A stretch of 5,086 bases of DNA, from assembly GCA_937888775.1 (NCBI GenBank), contig CALAQT010000104.1, positions 1-5,086 on the forward strand, given 5' to 3'. Shown in pieces: positions 5,034 through 5,086 of this stretch; position 1 is the first letter of the stretch; each line of letters opens with the position of its first letter. Below the pieces are notes generated by a model that was not told where the DNA came from, did no database searches, and worked only from the letters and a program-made list of their open reading frames with translations. Made by a program: the position numbers and the translations under genes. Origin of the DNA: an uncultured Actinomycetes bacterium. GTDB taxonomy: Bacteria; Actinomycetota; Thermoleophilia; Solirubrobacterales; Solirubrobacteraceae.

Positions 5034-5062
5034 TTGCAGATGTGTGCAGTATTTGGTAGGCT
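5034..5062 (+). promoter_or_regulatory. Strong sigma70-type promoter reading out of the window
   Basis: The -35 box TTGCAG (5034-5039) is separated by exactly 17 nt from the -10 box TAGGCT (5057-5062). Transcription would begin near 5069. The -10 with its G-rich downstream run resembles actinobacterial rRNA promoters, which typically carry TAGACT-like -10 boxes followed by G-rich DNA. A T-rich stretch and a terminator-like hairpin lie just upstream. The promoter is convincing by spacing and sequence; that it serves an rRNA or other stable-RNA operon is inference, because the transcribed unit is outside the window. Confidence 0.6.
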
Positions 5063-5086
5063 GGGGGGGTGTTGAGCGGGCCTGCG

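Noticed and set aside
4340..5059. 239-codon plus-strand open frame
   Set aside because: The translation is Arg/Ser/Ala-rich low complexity, has no ribosome binding site, and runs through the hairpins and promoter at the right edge.

Overview
The window is GC-rich DNA with strongly GC-biased third codon positions and Shine-Dalgarno sequences of the AGGAGG type. Together with several small lineage-specific proteins, this suggests a high-GC actinobacterium-like chromosome, possibly of the Thermoleophilia/Solirubrobacterales type. That placement is an inference from composition and protein style; no marker gene inside the window fixes the taxon.

Left part (1-1300), minus strand: two confidently recognised genes. 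A cold-shock domain protein (1200 to 997) is followed 7 nt after its stop by a strong hairpin (950-989). Next comes a SAM-dependent methyltransferase related to the tRNA (mo5U34)-methyltransferase/CmoB-like family (862 to 65), preceded by an excellent ribosome binding site.

Middle part (1273-3860): mainly small minus-strand genes of unknown function. An intact 144-residue His-rich protein lies at 3860-3426 and an intact helical 93-residue protein at 2252-1971. Two coding stretches (3269-2987 and 1798-1273) read well only if the frame changes at short G/C runs. They look like pseudogenes or genes broken by sequencing indels. Among them is a small plus-strand islet: a 64-residue single-pass membrane protein (2579-2773) followed 11 nt later by a 43-residue basic peptide (2785-2916). 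GC-rich hairpins stand at 2391-2412 and 2930-2944, on either side of the islet.

Right part (3861-5086): no convincing gene. It holds an 8-bp inverted repeat just upstream of the His-rich gene (3868-3886) and a longer hairpin (4043-4081). About 840 bases follow in which neither strand codes convincingly. The edge is organised: three successive hairpins (4922-5002), the last followed by a T-rich tract, then a good sigma70-type promoter (TTGCAG, 17 nt, TAGGCT; 5034-5062) firing out of the window. This looks like the control region of a strongly expressed transcription unit, perhaps an rRNA or other stable-RNA operon, whose body lies beyond the window.

I found no mobile element, CRISPR array, tRNA, defence system or recognisable novel multi-gene system. 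The most notable items are the homopolymer-associated frame breaks, the structured right edge, and the small uncharacterised proteins.
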